Source: Chaunax sp. Z400 (taxonomy: Eukaryota > Chordata > Actinopteri > Lophiiformes > Chaunacidae). Taken from it: a stretch of DNA of 64,000 nt. The notes below the pieces were generated by a model that ran no database searches, was not told where the DNA came from, and saw only the letters and a program-made list of their open reading frames with translations. The translations under genes and the position numbers were made by a program. The DNA lies in NCBI GenBank assembly GCA_037577475.1, contig CM075192.1, forward strand, positions 6,029,908 through 6,093,907, given 5' to 3'. Positions 47,106 through 62,919 of this stretch are shown one piece after another (the first letter of the stretch is position 1; every line of letters begins with the position of its first letter).

Positions 47106-48251
47106 TGATATATAGTATATATATACATGTACTACTGCTGTCATCATTGTATAGTTAACACTTTTAATCTATGATTTGCTGATCAATTATCACTTATTCT
47201 TGGATATGATGTATCAAATCTATTATATTAACGAGTAATCTGATGAATAAAATCCTACCAACTGTCTATAAAAACTATTTATAAGGCTTGTGATTATAAG
47301 TAAGTCATTATTTAAAAGATGCACTTTATCTCTAACATTGCTTATATATTATGTGTTGGTTTGAATTCCTCTCAGAGAGGCAGCAAAATGGAAATGAAGT
47401 CTTTAGCAGAGATTAGCCATACAATGACCTGCTCATCAACATGTTTGCTCTCTGGAAGTGGCTTAATCTACATAAGAAGGAAGAAATACACGACTGTAGA
47501 CAGTTGCACTTTGGAGGTTATTGCAGGGTTGTTGAATGTATTGCTGTGCTGCTTCAGAAATGTTTGCAGGTGAAGGATGACAATGTGAGCTTCCTCTTGG
47601 AAATCCAAAGTAAATATTTCCTGCCATCAATGTGTCTTCTTCCCTTGACTCAGTGAGCATGAATTGACAGTGTTGCATCAGCAGCCCTGCACCGTCCTTT
47701 ACTTCTATTGGTTTTGAGTCATCCTACTGCACCTCTGGCTACTTAAAGCCCAATGGAGGCCGCTGAACAGTTGATCTTGGCTCTGTGTTCTGAGGCTTTG
47801 GCAGCCAAGGTTCTTCACATCCCTCCAGTGTGTGTCCAGCTCCCACCTACTCCACTGAGAGATAACTCACTACGTCAAAGCAGACACAGAAACAGTGCTG
47901 AAACTCCTCAACTTATTAATTTATTAATCCACCTTTGCCTCATGGCAGAGAAGCTATTTTTAACAGTCGGTATGAAAAAAGAAAAAGAAAATGCACAAAC
48001 ATGACTCATCACATTAAAGGCCCAGTCTGTGATCTTTCTGAACACATAGATGTTATTATTGATGTAAATAGACCTTTAACCATCAAACATTCAACATTTA
48101 CATTCACTGTTCAGACCATGTATATAAAGCAATGTGAAAACCTATGGATGCCCTGCTTTAACAGTGTCAAATGATGTGTTTATGAGATTCTATTAGATGA
48201 TATGGTATCTTTTTAAATAATCAATGTATCATTATCTTATCTATCTTTCTG
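47106..48251. other. Non-coding stretch, no gene recognised
   Basis: Short frames only (for example 47319-47573 plus, 47753-48004 plus) without domains. Confidence 0.5.
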
Positions 48252-48508
48252 TCCATCCATCCATCCATCACCCATCTATCCATCCATCCATCCTTCCATC
48301 ATCCATCCATCCATTCATCCATCTATCCATCATCCATCCATCTGTCAATCCATCCATTCATCCATCTATCCATCATCCATCCATCTGTCAATCCATCCTT
48401 CCATCCATCGCTCATCCATCCATCCATCATCCATCTATCCATCTATCCATCCATCCTTCCATCATCCATCCATCCAACCATTCATCCATCCATCCATCCA
48501 TCCATCTC
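48252..48508. repeat. (CCAT)n tetranucleotide array
   Basis: About 257 bp of ATCC/CCAT units with interspersed CATCAT, CTAT, CTGTCAAT and CCTT variants that recur in blocks (for example CATTCATCCATCTATCCATC at both 48312 and 48354), so there is a higher-order layer. The overlapping frame rich in Ile, His, Pro and Ser is an artefact of the array. Confidence 0.97.
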
Positions 48509-48879
48509 TGATGCTTATCTGGGGCCAGGTCACAGTGACAGCGAGTGAACCAAGTTATTCAGAAATGCGTTTCCCTGGCAACATTTTTGAGGTTCTTCTG
48601 GATGTTCACAAGGTGTCCCAAGTCAAATCATATTTAACATCGTACAGAGTGTTTTGGTACATTTTAAAGTTAATAAGAATTTCATTTTCATATAATCAGA
48701 GCCAACTTTTAATAGCATTTATGTCCAGTAATTTCTTCAGTGGCATCAAATGAAATGTGTTTACTGTAACTCCTATAGAGAGACACTGTTAACGGAGTCT
48801 GCTGTGGTTATGTAATCACAAATGTTTGTTTATCCGTCCGTCTGTTTGTGTTCAAGGTGTCTCAAAAAGGATTGATGAA

Positions 48880-49010
48880 ATCTTATGGAGAGATGGGTCG
48901 AGGACCAGGGAAGAGTTAGTTTGATTTTGAGACAGATTTAGACGCTGTTTCAGAATTTAATTTCTTCGCATTGTGACATAGGGCATATTTTGGGATTTTT
49001 GTGAAGCTAA
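48880..49010 (+). repeat. Dispersed repeat, copy 3 of the 14099 family
   Basis: GGACCAGGGAAGAGTTAGTT, then GATTTTGAGACAGATTTAGA and GCATTGTGACATAGGGCATA, aligns with 14120-14220. Confidence 0.6.
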
Positions 49011-49899
49011 ATATGAATAAAAAACAAGAATACTCAGTGAAGTAATATTTAGGAATATGTAAGACTTAGCATGGATCTTAGATCATTATCTGAATTCAAG
49101 ACACCAAATTATAAATTTAAAGACAAGTATTTTGAACTCAGTCACAGTCAGTGTGAAGAAGCCGGTCAAGGTGCTGCAACAACTATTTCATATATTATTT
49201 TTATCATATTTTAATATAAGACTATTAAAACAATAAATGAGTTATGGGAGCATGTTTTGACGTGTGTTTTTTGGCTTATGTAATACATCCAGACACATAT
49301 CGGTATGGGTTTGGGGGATAACCTACTTTGATCATTTGTCATGTGTGATACAATATTTTAAAATAAATCATAAACATTTTATTACTATTTTTAAATATTG
49401 AATCATTAAATATTTTAATACCTAAAGTGTGTTATAATAATAAACAATGACAATATAATCCTAAATTACTTCTGAAATATTTACATATTCATTTCAATAG
49501 CTAAAAATTAGCTGATCATTTATTTCCTTTAAAAAAATTCATCACAATGTTTAACTGATAATGCTATTGGCAGAGAAATGCTCTCTCTTTTTTCTGTATC
49601 CACAATCATTCCCTCAAACCACACTGTTGGTGCTTTTGCACATGAACACATAACATGGCTCCACACATGCTTGCAGCACAGCTGTACACTTTCCTGCTGC
49701 CTACTCCTCTGATCAACAGTCGCATAGACATGTAGTAACATTTAATGAGGACACAACCCAGATTTTTTAAACAGGATGTTGTGTTAAATGTAGATAAAAA
49801 AAATAGGATGCAGCAATTTGAAATATCTTTTTGATTTATATTCTCTAAAATACAGTACAGGATTTAATTTAAAGTGCCAGTGCAGGATGGTGTGTACTC
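49011..49899. other. A+T-rich non-coding stretch
   Basis: No gene recognised. Confidence 0.5.
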
Positions 49900-50230
49900 T
49901 CTATAGGGTTACTGGTACTGTATGTACTATATGTGATTGAGTGTTCATCACAGTGATGGCCTGTGTAAAGAAGTTGATATTGTGTCTGGTTGTTTTGGCG
50001 TGCAGTGCTCTGTAGAGCCTACCAGAGGGGAGAAGTTGAACATATAGTGTTCTACCATATAAGAAATCCTTTCATGAAGGTGGTGGGTCAGATTTCTTCC
50101 TTCTAAAATCAATGATCATATCTTTGGTCTTTTTCGTATTCAATATTCAATTGGCCGAAAATCTCATCGCACCATTTGTCATCCACTACTGGCCCATGCT
50201 TACATCCATCTTTTGGTCTGATGTCAGTGT
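49900..50230 (-). pseudogene. LINE reverse-transcriptase relic, minus strand
   Basis: Reading the minus strand from about 50150 to 50080 gives NTKKTKDMIIDFRRKKSDPP, the familiar '..KTKEMIVDFRR..' block of L2/Rex1-like LINE reverse transcriptases. Nearer 49960 the strand reads FFTQAITVMN, like the C-terminal 'SFFPQAV..MN' block. The intervening part is deleted and frames shift. It is opposite in orientation to the 27.2-kb relic. Confidence 0.65.
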
Positions 50231-51533
50231 GGCGGGGAATGTTCAATAGTGCAGGTAAAGGCAATATTGCATGTAGTGGCAGTGAACGCAGCCTCAGGTT
50301 GACTCCTCCTTTAACCACTCCCTCAATCAGGGCTAGATTATATAAATCGTATGTGTTCCTGCTCTCCTCTTGCTCCTGTCATGTGCCCTGGTCAGAGCTG
50401 CCCTGATACTGCCTCACGTCAGCCTTCCTGCCAGTAAATGGTTTATATAGATACCTACTGGGTTTGTTCTCCCTCTTGCTCCTGCCAGTTAACCTACTCA
50501 CAGTGGATCCAAGGAGTCTTCTCAATAATGGACCTGTCCTAATCTGGTTGTTCACACCTGCTGCTGCTTTGCTGTGCCCTCCTTTTAAGAATAGTTTTTA
50601 TTGTCTAACATTGTTATTGTAGAACCAACTGCCATATCCTGAAACTGTTTAATTTTTCCTTCGGTATTTGTTTTCCTGATTTCGTGGAGCTGAGTGCCAG
50701 TTTCCTGGGGGAGGTTACTCACCCTGGGGGAGGCTGTTTGTGGTGGAAAGCACTGGGAGGCACGTGTGACTCACCTGAGTGTTGAGTGTTTAGGTTGCAC
50801 ATGGTATTTGGTCGCACCCCTAGACACACCCTTGCATAGTCTGCCACCCTGTCTACTGGTCTCAGCCCACAGAGGTTTTACTTTTGTTTGAATTATCTTA
50901 GTCTCATCTTCTAAAGGTTGAAAGATTTTAATGATATTTTAACATAATTCTGTAATAAAGTAAAATTCTTATAACTCAATCTTACATCGGCTTTTAATCA
51001 ACAATTTTTTGTTTTTTTGTCTTTTAGCTTATTTCTTCACTTGGTCAATAGAAATATCTTTATTTTGAACCACGTCTCTGTCCTCAGTGTGTGAACCTGT
51101 GTGTCTTGGTTATTGAACTCAAGGTTATCAATCGATACCTCTTTCTCTCAATTGTCGTATTTCCTGGGTTGTCATTCCCCAGGTGGCGTTGTTGGTCTGA
51201 TATACCTGATACCTGATAATATATCATACCTGACATATTAACACAGATCATTCTAGCAATATAATTGGATTGACTGCTGCCATATGTCTGTCCTTGAGCA
51301 GTTAATACTCCAGCAGAGAAGGGTTATTTAAAATTAGACGCTGCAACTAGGGTTGAGCTGAGTACACTGCTGATAAAAGTACAAATGAAGTACTTTTTAT
51401 GAGCATGAGTATCAACAAAAATATATAAGGTCAATATATGAACGTGTCATGAAGTCCTCAGTTGACTTCACATCATTCTGTGACTAGACAGGAAGGCCAC
51501 AGATATAATTCTACCTCCCCCTGACCACTGCAC

Positions 51534-51573
<40 letters not shown>

Positions 51574-53594
51574 CCATTATCACATGTAGCCACTCTGTTC
51601 AACGTTCGCTTCTCTCCTGTCTTGCATCATCTCGCTTCTGCCTCAGTTTGTAAAACATCTTTAGCCAAGTTACTGGAGGACTTTGCAGCCTCTGCTGTGA
51701 TGCAGTCGCAGTTCTTCTTCCAGTTAGATTTTCTTACACTCCTTCAGCTCCCTCCACCGCTTCAACTCCGATCGGCTCCTTCCTACGTCAGGAGAGTATC
51801 CTCATTCAGTCAGGAGCTTTTGAGAAGAAAATAGAAGGAAGGCTGACCGTGTATCAGCTGTTTGCTTACACAAAATGTTCCAGCATTTAGGCTCTCTGAG
51901 ATACCGTTCTTTCCAAGACAGGTTTCAATTCATCAATGGAACAAACTTCTTTCACCTTCTTCTTGCAAACGTGCCTCTGTGAACAGCTCCACTGTTCCAC
52001 TGAAATGCACTCAATCCACTAAAAATGCAGGTGTAATAGAGCCATGATTCTCAGAACATTCTTACTTCTGTCCAACACTACTTTGTGATAAATTTGACTA
52101 AATCTTTAGTCCTCCAGAGGACACCAGCAGGGCTTTTCACTAACAATGGACCTGATTCACAAAACCTGTATTCTACTCACTCAATTTTCCAGGCAGTCAG
52201 AAGTGTGGAAGACGGTAATTAGAGGGATTCAGAAAAAGCAGGACATGACATGTTGACAGATATATCCATTCCCTCCAGAAGAGAGTAGAAAAACTTCACT
52301 GGATGCATTGTGAAGTGGAACAAATGGCTCAGTGTTCACGCCACCTAAAAACAGCATCACAGTAAGGGTCCTCTGCACATCTGGCATGGAGCTTATTTGT
52401 CTTAATAAGCAATGGTGTTGTGACTGCTTCTGTTAGACATGTGGTCTGGCTGAATGCATTTCCCTTTAGACCCGAGGATAGATTGCCTCAGAGGCTCCTC
52501 CTAACATGGGGAAAAACATCTCATCAAGGTTTTGTTTTTCACTGTGCTCTGGGTATAAAAAGAAGTCGCATTGCTACTTCACTCTTGTTCTGCCTCAGTA
52601 CGTATGGCTGTCTCATTGAATAGAACACAAGGCTTGCATGTGACAACAAACCAGGAATCTATTAAAATCACATGTAGGCTAAAATATTATCAAAATGTCA
52701 TAACACTCAATTAGTTTCATGTGAATAAGTATGTCTCTCTTTTTGTGCAACGAGAACATATACAGCTCAGGAATTTTAATAAACAAACTAGAACATTTGT
52801 CACAGATTTAACTCTGCCTGATAGGATGCCAGCATAATAAAAAAAAATCTAGATGCCTTTCACACGAGAAGAAATGTTTCATTTATCCTTTCATGTCCAC
52901 ATCTGATGAAAACTACTGAATCTGCAGCTTCTTGGACCAAACCTCATTTGTTTTTCACACATACATCCATGTTTATTCATTTGACTAGTCAGCAGTTTGA
53001 AACATTTGATGCTTGTGAAAATACAACAGTATTATGGTGCTACATTTATTCAAATTATCTGCTGTATATAAAGTCCTAGAATGGTTTTGAAAGAGAGAGA
53101 GAGAAGAGGAGAGAATGGGAGGATGCAGGTTCTCAAGTTAGCAGTGTCTTAAGACTACATATTTATACACAGAATGATGGAATCTGTCACATTATGATGA
53201 AAGGAAACCTTATATGAATGTTAATCTAATGCATATCCCAATCCAGTGGGTCTTAAACTTTTTCTGTCACACCTTCTACCCCACAAGTTTTATCACTTTG
53301 CACATAAAACATTCATTTCACAGTTGAAGCTGAGCCATGAATCAATTCCACAAACTCCGTACCTTTTCCTCTAACTGACTGTTCGAAGAGGCAAACAGAT
53401 AAGTGCCATGTCAACAATGTGTGATCTGTACAATAAACTGTAGCTGGCAGATACGACTCCTGTGAGTTCATAATCACACAATAAAATGTTACAGATGTCA
53501 CAAGTTTGGAGGAGAATGAATGCTGGCTGCAGGTCAACCAGAGCAGCTGACCATGAATTGAGTCCTTTTCACTTTCATTCCAGCTTATCTGTAC
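50231..53594. other. Non-coding stretch, no gene recognised
   Basis: 50300-50900 is pyrimidine-rich (TCTCCTCTTGCTCCTG-type) and could be untranslated LINE sequence. The rest has only short frames. Confidence 0.45.
51532..51572. repeat. Compound (CA)n(GA)n microsatellite
   Basis: About 10 CA units directly followed by about 11 GA units. Confidence 0.95.
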
Positions 53595-53765
53595 AGTAAT
53601 CGTGTTGTTGAATCAGCATCTTGATAGGCTACACCTATCAGATTGATGGATTATCTTAACACAGGATAAGTGCTCACTAACCAGGATTTAACAAATTGTG
53701 CTTTAAAGACAGAAGAATTAGTCTTCTGTGTGCATAAAAGGGTCGTTGTGAAATATAAACTACAT
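53595..53765. repeat. Terminal fragment of the 46.2-kb Tc1-like family
   Basis: GAATCAGCATCTTGATAGGC, GATTGATGGATTATCTTAAC and TAAGTGCTCACTAACCAG correspond to the outer untranslated part of the same Tc1-like family, which the 46.2-kb copy has lost. Confidence 0.6.
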
Positions 53766-54172
53766 TTATTTTTTGCTGAGTGCAATAAAATAATCCATGT
53801 TGGATTTTAGTGGAATAGTCAGCACAGTACCATCGGTTTGCCCTTGTTTATTTCCCCAGATAAATATTTTTTTATTCTGTTTAGTTTGACTCCAAATTTT
53901 CCTCTGGTCATTCACATCCCCTGCAATAGCTCTATGCCCCAAGTTTGAGATCTACTGTCTTGACCCACCGTGATTTCATCTCAGTTCACACTAATGTATA
54001 CTACTGTAAATTCTGAGTCATGGTGCACGCTGCTTATCTGACACATGTCAGATTTGTATCACGGGCCAAAGTTTACTCTTAATAATGTTCACAGTTCATA
54101 ACTTCTGGTAATAAAACTTTTTTTAACAAAGTTACAAAGTGTGACTGTAGTCAAGACAAATATAATTAAAAT

Positions 54173-54410
54173 ATAGAACTGTGCAAAAGTCTTAGGCAGG
54201 TGTGAAGAAATGCTGTAAAGAATTGATGCTGTTTTGAAGGCAAAGGTTGGTCACACCAAATATTGATTTGATTTAGGTTTTTCTTCTGTTCGCTCACTTT
54301 GCATTTTGTGAATCGATACAAATAAACAATTAAATTATATATTTTTGAAAGCATTCTTACTTTACAGCATTTCTTCACACCTGCCTAAGACTTTTGCAAA
54401 GCACTGTATA
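54173..54410. mobile_element. Tc1/mariner-type MITE with 38-bp perfect inverted ends
   Basis: The segment 54183-54220 is exactly the reverse complement of 54360-54397 (38 of 38). The outer ends run to CTGTGC/GCACTG next to TATA, consistent with a TA target site. The interior (about 140 bp) has no frame. It resembles a mariner-type MITE known from fish. Confidence 0.85.
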
Positions 54411-54954
54411 TAAAAAAAATATGAAAAATATAAAATAGCAAAAGAAGAAAAAATCACTAAAATTATTTTTTTAAGACAAGACTTAAAGGTGTAGCCTTTC
54501 AAATCTAAATGGGTGGAGTCTCTGGAGAAATGTAACTACCAAGGCCTGTCACCCTTTTCACCAGTAAGAGTTCAGGGACTGTCCTATCAGCTGATGCAAA
54601 GACACACTTTGTAAAGTGTGTTACAGCAGAGAGAATGACAGAATGTGTGACTCGACTGATTTAATGCCATTGAACTTTAGGATGTCTTGGTGCATCCAGG
54701 ATATGAGACAGTTAACTTTACAAAAGAAAACGGTTAAATACACTTTGCTTGTAATTTCATTTATTTTCCATGGCCCAGAGGAAAGGGAAAGTTAAATAAG
54801 GTTCTTGGGCTCTGTCTTACGCCTGGAGCAAAGTGGCGAGCCATGTCATTATGTGTTTCAGACTGATGCAGTGGTCGCTCCCAGCGCCAACATCGAAATG
54901 TGCTTGTGTCCATCTGTGTATATGTGTGTGCTTCTCTTAAACTGAGGTGTTGTC
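54411..54954. other. Non-coding stretch, no gene recognised
   Basis: Nothing recognised. Confidence 0.5.
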
Positions 54955-55080
54955 AGGCGCGTTTTTGGCATATTTGCTATCTTGAGAGAGCAGAAACTGT
55001 CAACCAGCCACATACAATGTGTGCACTTTTTATTCTTTTTTCCGCCACTGCCCCAACAGACACTGTTGTCTAAGATATCC
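54955..55080 (+). repeat. Possible fragment of the copy A-C repeat family
   Basis: CATATTTGCTATCTTGAGAG, AGCAGAAACTGTCAACCA resembles the core of copies A-C, with more divergence. Confidence 0.35.
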
Positions 55081-58197
<3,117 letters not shown>

Positions 58198-58210
58198 TGT
58201 CTTCTACAGG

Positions 58211-58552
58211 GGGTGCAGTGGATATCGATGTTGCCTCACAGCAAGCAGGTCCTAGGTTCAAATCCCACTGTGTGCCTAGGACTTTTCTGTATGGAGTTTG
58301 CATGTTCCCCCCGTGTCTGCATGGGTTCCCTCCGGGTTCTCCGGCTTCCTCCCACCACCAAAAACATGTAATAGAGGTGAATTGGTGACTCTAAATTGAC
58401 CATAGGTGCGGATGTGAGTGTGAATGGTTGGTTGTCTTTATATGTGGTCCTGTGATGAACTGGCAACTTGTCCAGCTTCCTGCCCAAAGTCAGCTGGGAT
58501 AGGCTCCAGCCCCCTGCGACCCTACACAGAATAAGCGGTTACAGAAAATGAA
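58211..58552 (+). mobile_element. Full-length tRNA-derived SINE with target-site duplication
   Basis: The tRNA-like head (about 58211-58270, B box GGTTCAAATCC at 58255-58265) is followed by the conserved body: TGGAGTTTGCATGTT, CTCCGGCTTCCTCCCACCAC, GAATTGGTGACTCTAAATTG, AGCTGGGATAGGCTCCAGCC, and AAGCGGTTACAGAAAATGAA at the 3' end. The direct repeats TGTCTTCTACAGG at 58198-58210 and 58553-58565 are identical over 13 bp, which marks a retroposed insertion. Fragments of the same family lie at 4988, 6066, 32939 and 62028. It has no coding capacity; its mobility would depend on a LINE partner. Confidence 0.88.
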
Positions 58553-58565
58553 TGTCTTCTACAGG

Positions 58566-58974
58566 TGCAGTGATGAGTCTTTGAAATATGTCAGACAGGA
58601 AGGATTAAAGGCACAGAGTCAACAAGTAACAGTGAACACAACAGCACTTGTGCAGCTCAGGAGCATGTGCACATTTTTTGTTGTTCTGTAACCCTGGCAT
58701 GGGCCCAGGGATATGTCCTCCCACTTCCAAAACACATAAAGTTGTCTGTCTAATTAATTATTTCAAAATAAATGATGTAATTTACTTTTAAATTCAGGCA
58801 CACATAAACACCTAACTTTTTGTTTATGTCCATGTCCCATACATCCTGCTCAGTGGTCTGAATCCTTACAGAGAAGGCTCACATCACCACCACATCACCG
58901 TTTAGAATAAAGCTAACAATGTGTGAAGATATACCTTTTTTATAAATTCTTTCTCTGCGTTTAATCCATTGTTG
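58566..58974. other. Non-coding stretch
   Basis: Nothing recognised. Confidence 0.5.
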
Positions 58975-59045
58975 CTGTCGAGCAAATTGGAGTTCAGTAT
59001 CCTGCTCAAAGACACTTTGACATGTAGACTGCATGGGAAGCCAAT
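58975..59045 (+). repeat. Fish repeat fragment (GTTCAGTATCCTGCTCAAAG)
   Basis: GGAGTTCAGTATCCTGCTCA, then GACACTTTGACATGTAGACT, matches the inner part of the dispersed family also seen at 42165-42400. Confidence 0.5.
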
Positions 59046-59329
59046 TGATTGATCAATCTAGTTTTAGAAGGTATTTAATATAAATGACATGCATTTTAAG
59101 TTTATGTGTACCAGCTTTGGTGAGTTTCTGAGCATCCCTGGCCTCTCAACAACAAATTCCTGTTTTATAGTGAAAATCAACCGTCACTGTGTTTAACGGC
59201 GCTGTGTTTAGCTTTTCTGAGCCAATTTGAGCTCAACGTGGTCAACGGGCTGTAGAAGAACATCATGAAATATTACATTTCCTGTTGCCACTAGATGGTG
59301 CAAGGATTATTCCTGAATCTATCTATTTA

Positions 59330-59580
59330 GCTGTCTTCAGGTCGGGACTCTTTTCCAACATGTGAAATTTGCAGCAGATTGGACCATAGACAGTGGAGCT
59401 ACTACGAGTTCCTGTTTCAGGGCGAAACAGTGACATGTGCACCAAAGCCACAGCAGATAAGCCTCAAAATCTAATCACCTGTTACCCTTGGCAGGGATAA
59501 CCTTTATACTAAATGTCTTTGAAATCCGTTCAAATCTTTTAGAGTTATCCTGCATACAAACACACACACACACATTAACA
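59330..59580. repeat. Fish repeat fragment ending in a (CA)n tract
   Basis: TTGAAATCCGTTCAAATCTT, then GAGTTATCCTGCATACAAAC and a short CA run (59558-59574), is a frequent dispersed sequence in teleosts. The left limit is uncertain. Confidence 0.4.
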
Positions 59581-61071
59581 AACACTAAACCAATCACAAA
59601 GCCTTATCAACTATTATCTGTGGAGATAAAAAAATTGCCTTATAAATCTATCGTGTATTGATTTGTGTAATGCTGTAATAAAGGAATTTAAAGTATCTTC
59701 TTATCTTATCTTCAAGATGTCTACATTTTTACTCTATGTTCTGAATGTGCAAAGGTATAGTCAGATAATGGACGTGAGAGCGTGAGCCTGGACCAACTGA
59801 TATGAAACGTAGCAACATCATCAATGTAATGTAAAACAAGCAGCTTACATAACTGAATGGAATGAGCACATTGAAAACATGGAATTCATACGTCCTGCAT
59901 TTTTGGCCACAGCACAGCTACAAATCTTCTGCAGCAGATCTCGTAAATATCTGAATTCTCTTTCTTTCCTTGGCTTTTTTTCACAGAGCTGGTCAACCCT
60001 GAAGCAAAGACATATTTTACACACATAAACCAGACTATGTGTTTAAACATGTTCAATGCTTTGCCTGGAAATCCATCACAATGACAGACCCAGTGTTATC
60101 AGTAAAAGTCATTTTCTGCCAAATTGATTTTTCTTCAGATTCACTTTGTAATTAAATAAATGGAAACCAATGTCTGGAGGATATTACAAGTTATTTAGAA
60201 CATGTAAAACACCACAGCATCAGTTATTTATATACAACATATGCTATTTGAACAAAATGTGCTGAAACGTGCAGCATCGTCCGTAAAGGTGGAGCTGATG
60301 AAGACGACAAATGAGGTTATTGTTGTGTGGCTTGATGTGATACGGAGGAGGCTGTGGGGGGGCTGGGGGGTTCACACTCTATGTGTGTGACATGGTGGAG
60401 GAGCAGCGGGGGGGGGTTGCCAGCTGACCCAAGTCTGTCCTGACCCAACACCCATCTGCTACGCTGCCTGCTGCCTCCCAGCCCCCCAGCTCACTGTATA
60501 CCAACAATTGAACTGATATACTCCAGCTGTGGTTACAGCCTCTTTCATCCCAGGCAGCAAAATAATGCACAGTCACGCAGCTCAATAACACTGTGCTGTA
60601 CATGCTGTTATACTTTCTTTTTTTTCTACAGAAGGTCATTACTTCATTTTTAACAGAGAGGTTGGGCCAATGGTAGCATATAAACACACACACACACACA
60701 CACACACATACATGTTCACCTCCTGAAGGACATAGTAAGGATGACATTTATAATTATACAATTCCTTTTTCTCAAGTTATCTTCCTTCTCTTTCTACTAC
60801 AACTGTCTTTTTCTAACTTTACGTTAAAGCAGGATTAGATGATTGGTCTGTGTGACATGACTGAAATATCATATCCTAATATGAGTCATTTCGTATCCAG
60901 ATAACTACACAAGTCACAATAAGCACATCCTCTGCTCCTTTAATGAGTATAAAATGACTGCATAGAAAGGCACATTTCTTATTACATTTTTGAATTATAT
61001 GCTCATCAAATGAAAAGTACTTAATCATATTTGAATATTTGTACTCCTACATGAAACCACACACATACACT
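59581..61071. other. Non-coding stretch
   Basis: Contains a CA run at 60685-60708 and G-runs near 60357-60416. The 122-codon minus frame at 60379-60747 is partly a CA translation and has no domain. Confidence 0.5.
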
Positions 61072-61849
<778 letters not shown>

Positions 61850-62500
61850 TAAAATTACTTTGTTCAAGTCAGAATTAATTTCAAACATGTTATCCTTTTA
61901 ATCTCTTCACATATTAAGAACAGAACTGTGTGTTTCATTTGATCCAAGAATCCATCTGATTACCTTTGTTTAGGCTGTTTGTTGCTTAGTGGAGACATTT
62001 TAAAGCACTGTTACATTCGTCATCTTGCCATCCTTCCATTTTCTCTAACCTTTATCAGCTGACATTGGGCGAGAGGCAGGCTACACTCTGGACAGGTCGC
62101 CAGTTCATCACGGGGCCACATAGAAAGACAATCATTCACACCTGTGGGCAATTTAGAATGATCTTAGTCAGGATTAATTACTTCATGTAGAAGGTGCTTT
62201 ATTTGGCGTCATATAGGGCACTGATTGCAGTCATTTAGACAGGGATCAGTTTCATCATTTTAAGACAGAAAAGCTAATTACAAGTCTTTAATTAAGAGCC
62301 AGCATCTTGTTGTTTGGTTTTAAGATCTTTTCATTCAAATTTAAATAAACAAACAGTTTGAGAATAATTAACAAGCTAATTTTGAGTTTAATTTACTTAT
62401 AAGTGCTCAGAATGAGTAGTTTCTTTACTTATTTCAAGAGCTTTCTCACTGTAATTTCTTTTTCTTATTCCATGAAATTTTACCAAGTGCAATAATCTGC
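61850..62500. repeat. Long A/T-rich dispersed repeat, copy 2
   Basis: 61890-62027 aligns with 42805-42960 and 62380-62490 with the end of copy 1. A minus-strand SINE fragment (62028-62164) interrupts it. Confidence 0.6.
62028..62164 (-). repeat. SINE 3'-body fragment inside the A/T-rich repeat
   Basis: The reverse complement contains AATTGCCCACAGGTGTGAAT, CCGTGATGAACTGGCGACCT, TCGCCCAATGTCAGCTGATA and AGAAAATGGAAGG, the 3' half of the 58.2-kb SINE family in the opposite orientation. Confidence 0.7.
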
Positions 62501-62522
62501 CTGCACTGGCCGATAAATTCAC

Positions 62523-62880
62523 TTGTTTCTAGTCTTTATCGTCACAAATCAACTTTTTTTTTTAATGAAAAAAAAAACGGGTAGCACATCTCAAAATGAG
62601 ATTAGCTTATTTATGTTTTGTGTTGAACACAAAACTCCAATCCATACAAGCAACACGGATTATGCTATCACTAAACATTACGCTGAAGCGAACCATGGTT
62701 CACCATCTTCTTTAAAATTTTATGGGATTGAAAAGATCATGATGCCTCCTAGAGGAGAAGATGTGCTAAAAAAAAAACACTGGCCGAGAGAGAAATGTTC
62801 TAGATTTACACACTTGGGGTCTACACCATGACCCCAAATGGACTCCATGATTTCAGCCTGAAATGTTTTTTAAGTTTAAA
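62523..62880 (+). pseudogene. Penelope-like element C-terminal (GIY-YIG-like) relic
   Basis: A 102-codon frame contains TDYAITKHYAEANHGSPSSL, then KFYGIEKIMMPPRGEDVLKK. This resembles the 'aRHf...H...dL.f.gIE....PRGGd' end of the GIY-YIG endonuclease domain that follows the reverse transcriptase in Penelope-like retroelements of fish. After a probable frameshift the DNA goes on in a frame reading like 'IYTLG...TPNGLHD.FSLKCFL' (about 62799-62870), where this family usually ends. The catalytic GIY and YIG motifs and the reverse transcriptase are not present upstream. A truncated, 5'-shortened insertion is the simplest reading. The family assignment is from remembered pattern. Confidence 0.6.
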
Positions 62881-62919
62881 TTGTCTGAGGTTTTGATCAA
62901 CATCAAACCCTCAGACAAT
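62880..62919. repeat. Near-perfect 18-bp-arm hairpin
   Basis: Arms 62880-62897 and 62902-62919 pair at 17 of 18 positions around the loop CAAC. It lies directly after the Penelope-like coding relic, where 3' untranslated or terminal sequence would be. Confidence 0.85.

Noticed and set aside
48252..48508. CRISPR-like repetitive array
   Set aside because: It is a 4-bp microsatellite with variants. There are no fixed repeats with unique spacers, and the sequence is eukaryotic.
58211..58270. tRNA gene at the SINE head
   Set aside because: B-box similarity is due to SINE ancestry. The body and flanking target duplication show retroposition.
60379..60747. 122-codon minus-strand frame
   Set aside because: Partly a translated CA run, and no domain elsewhere.
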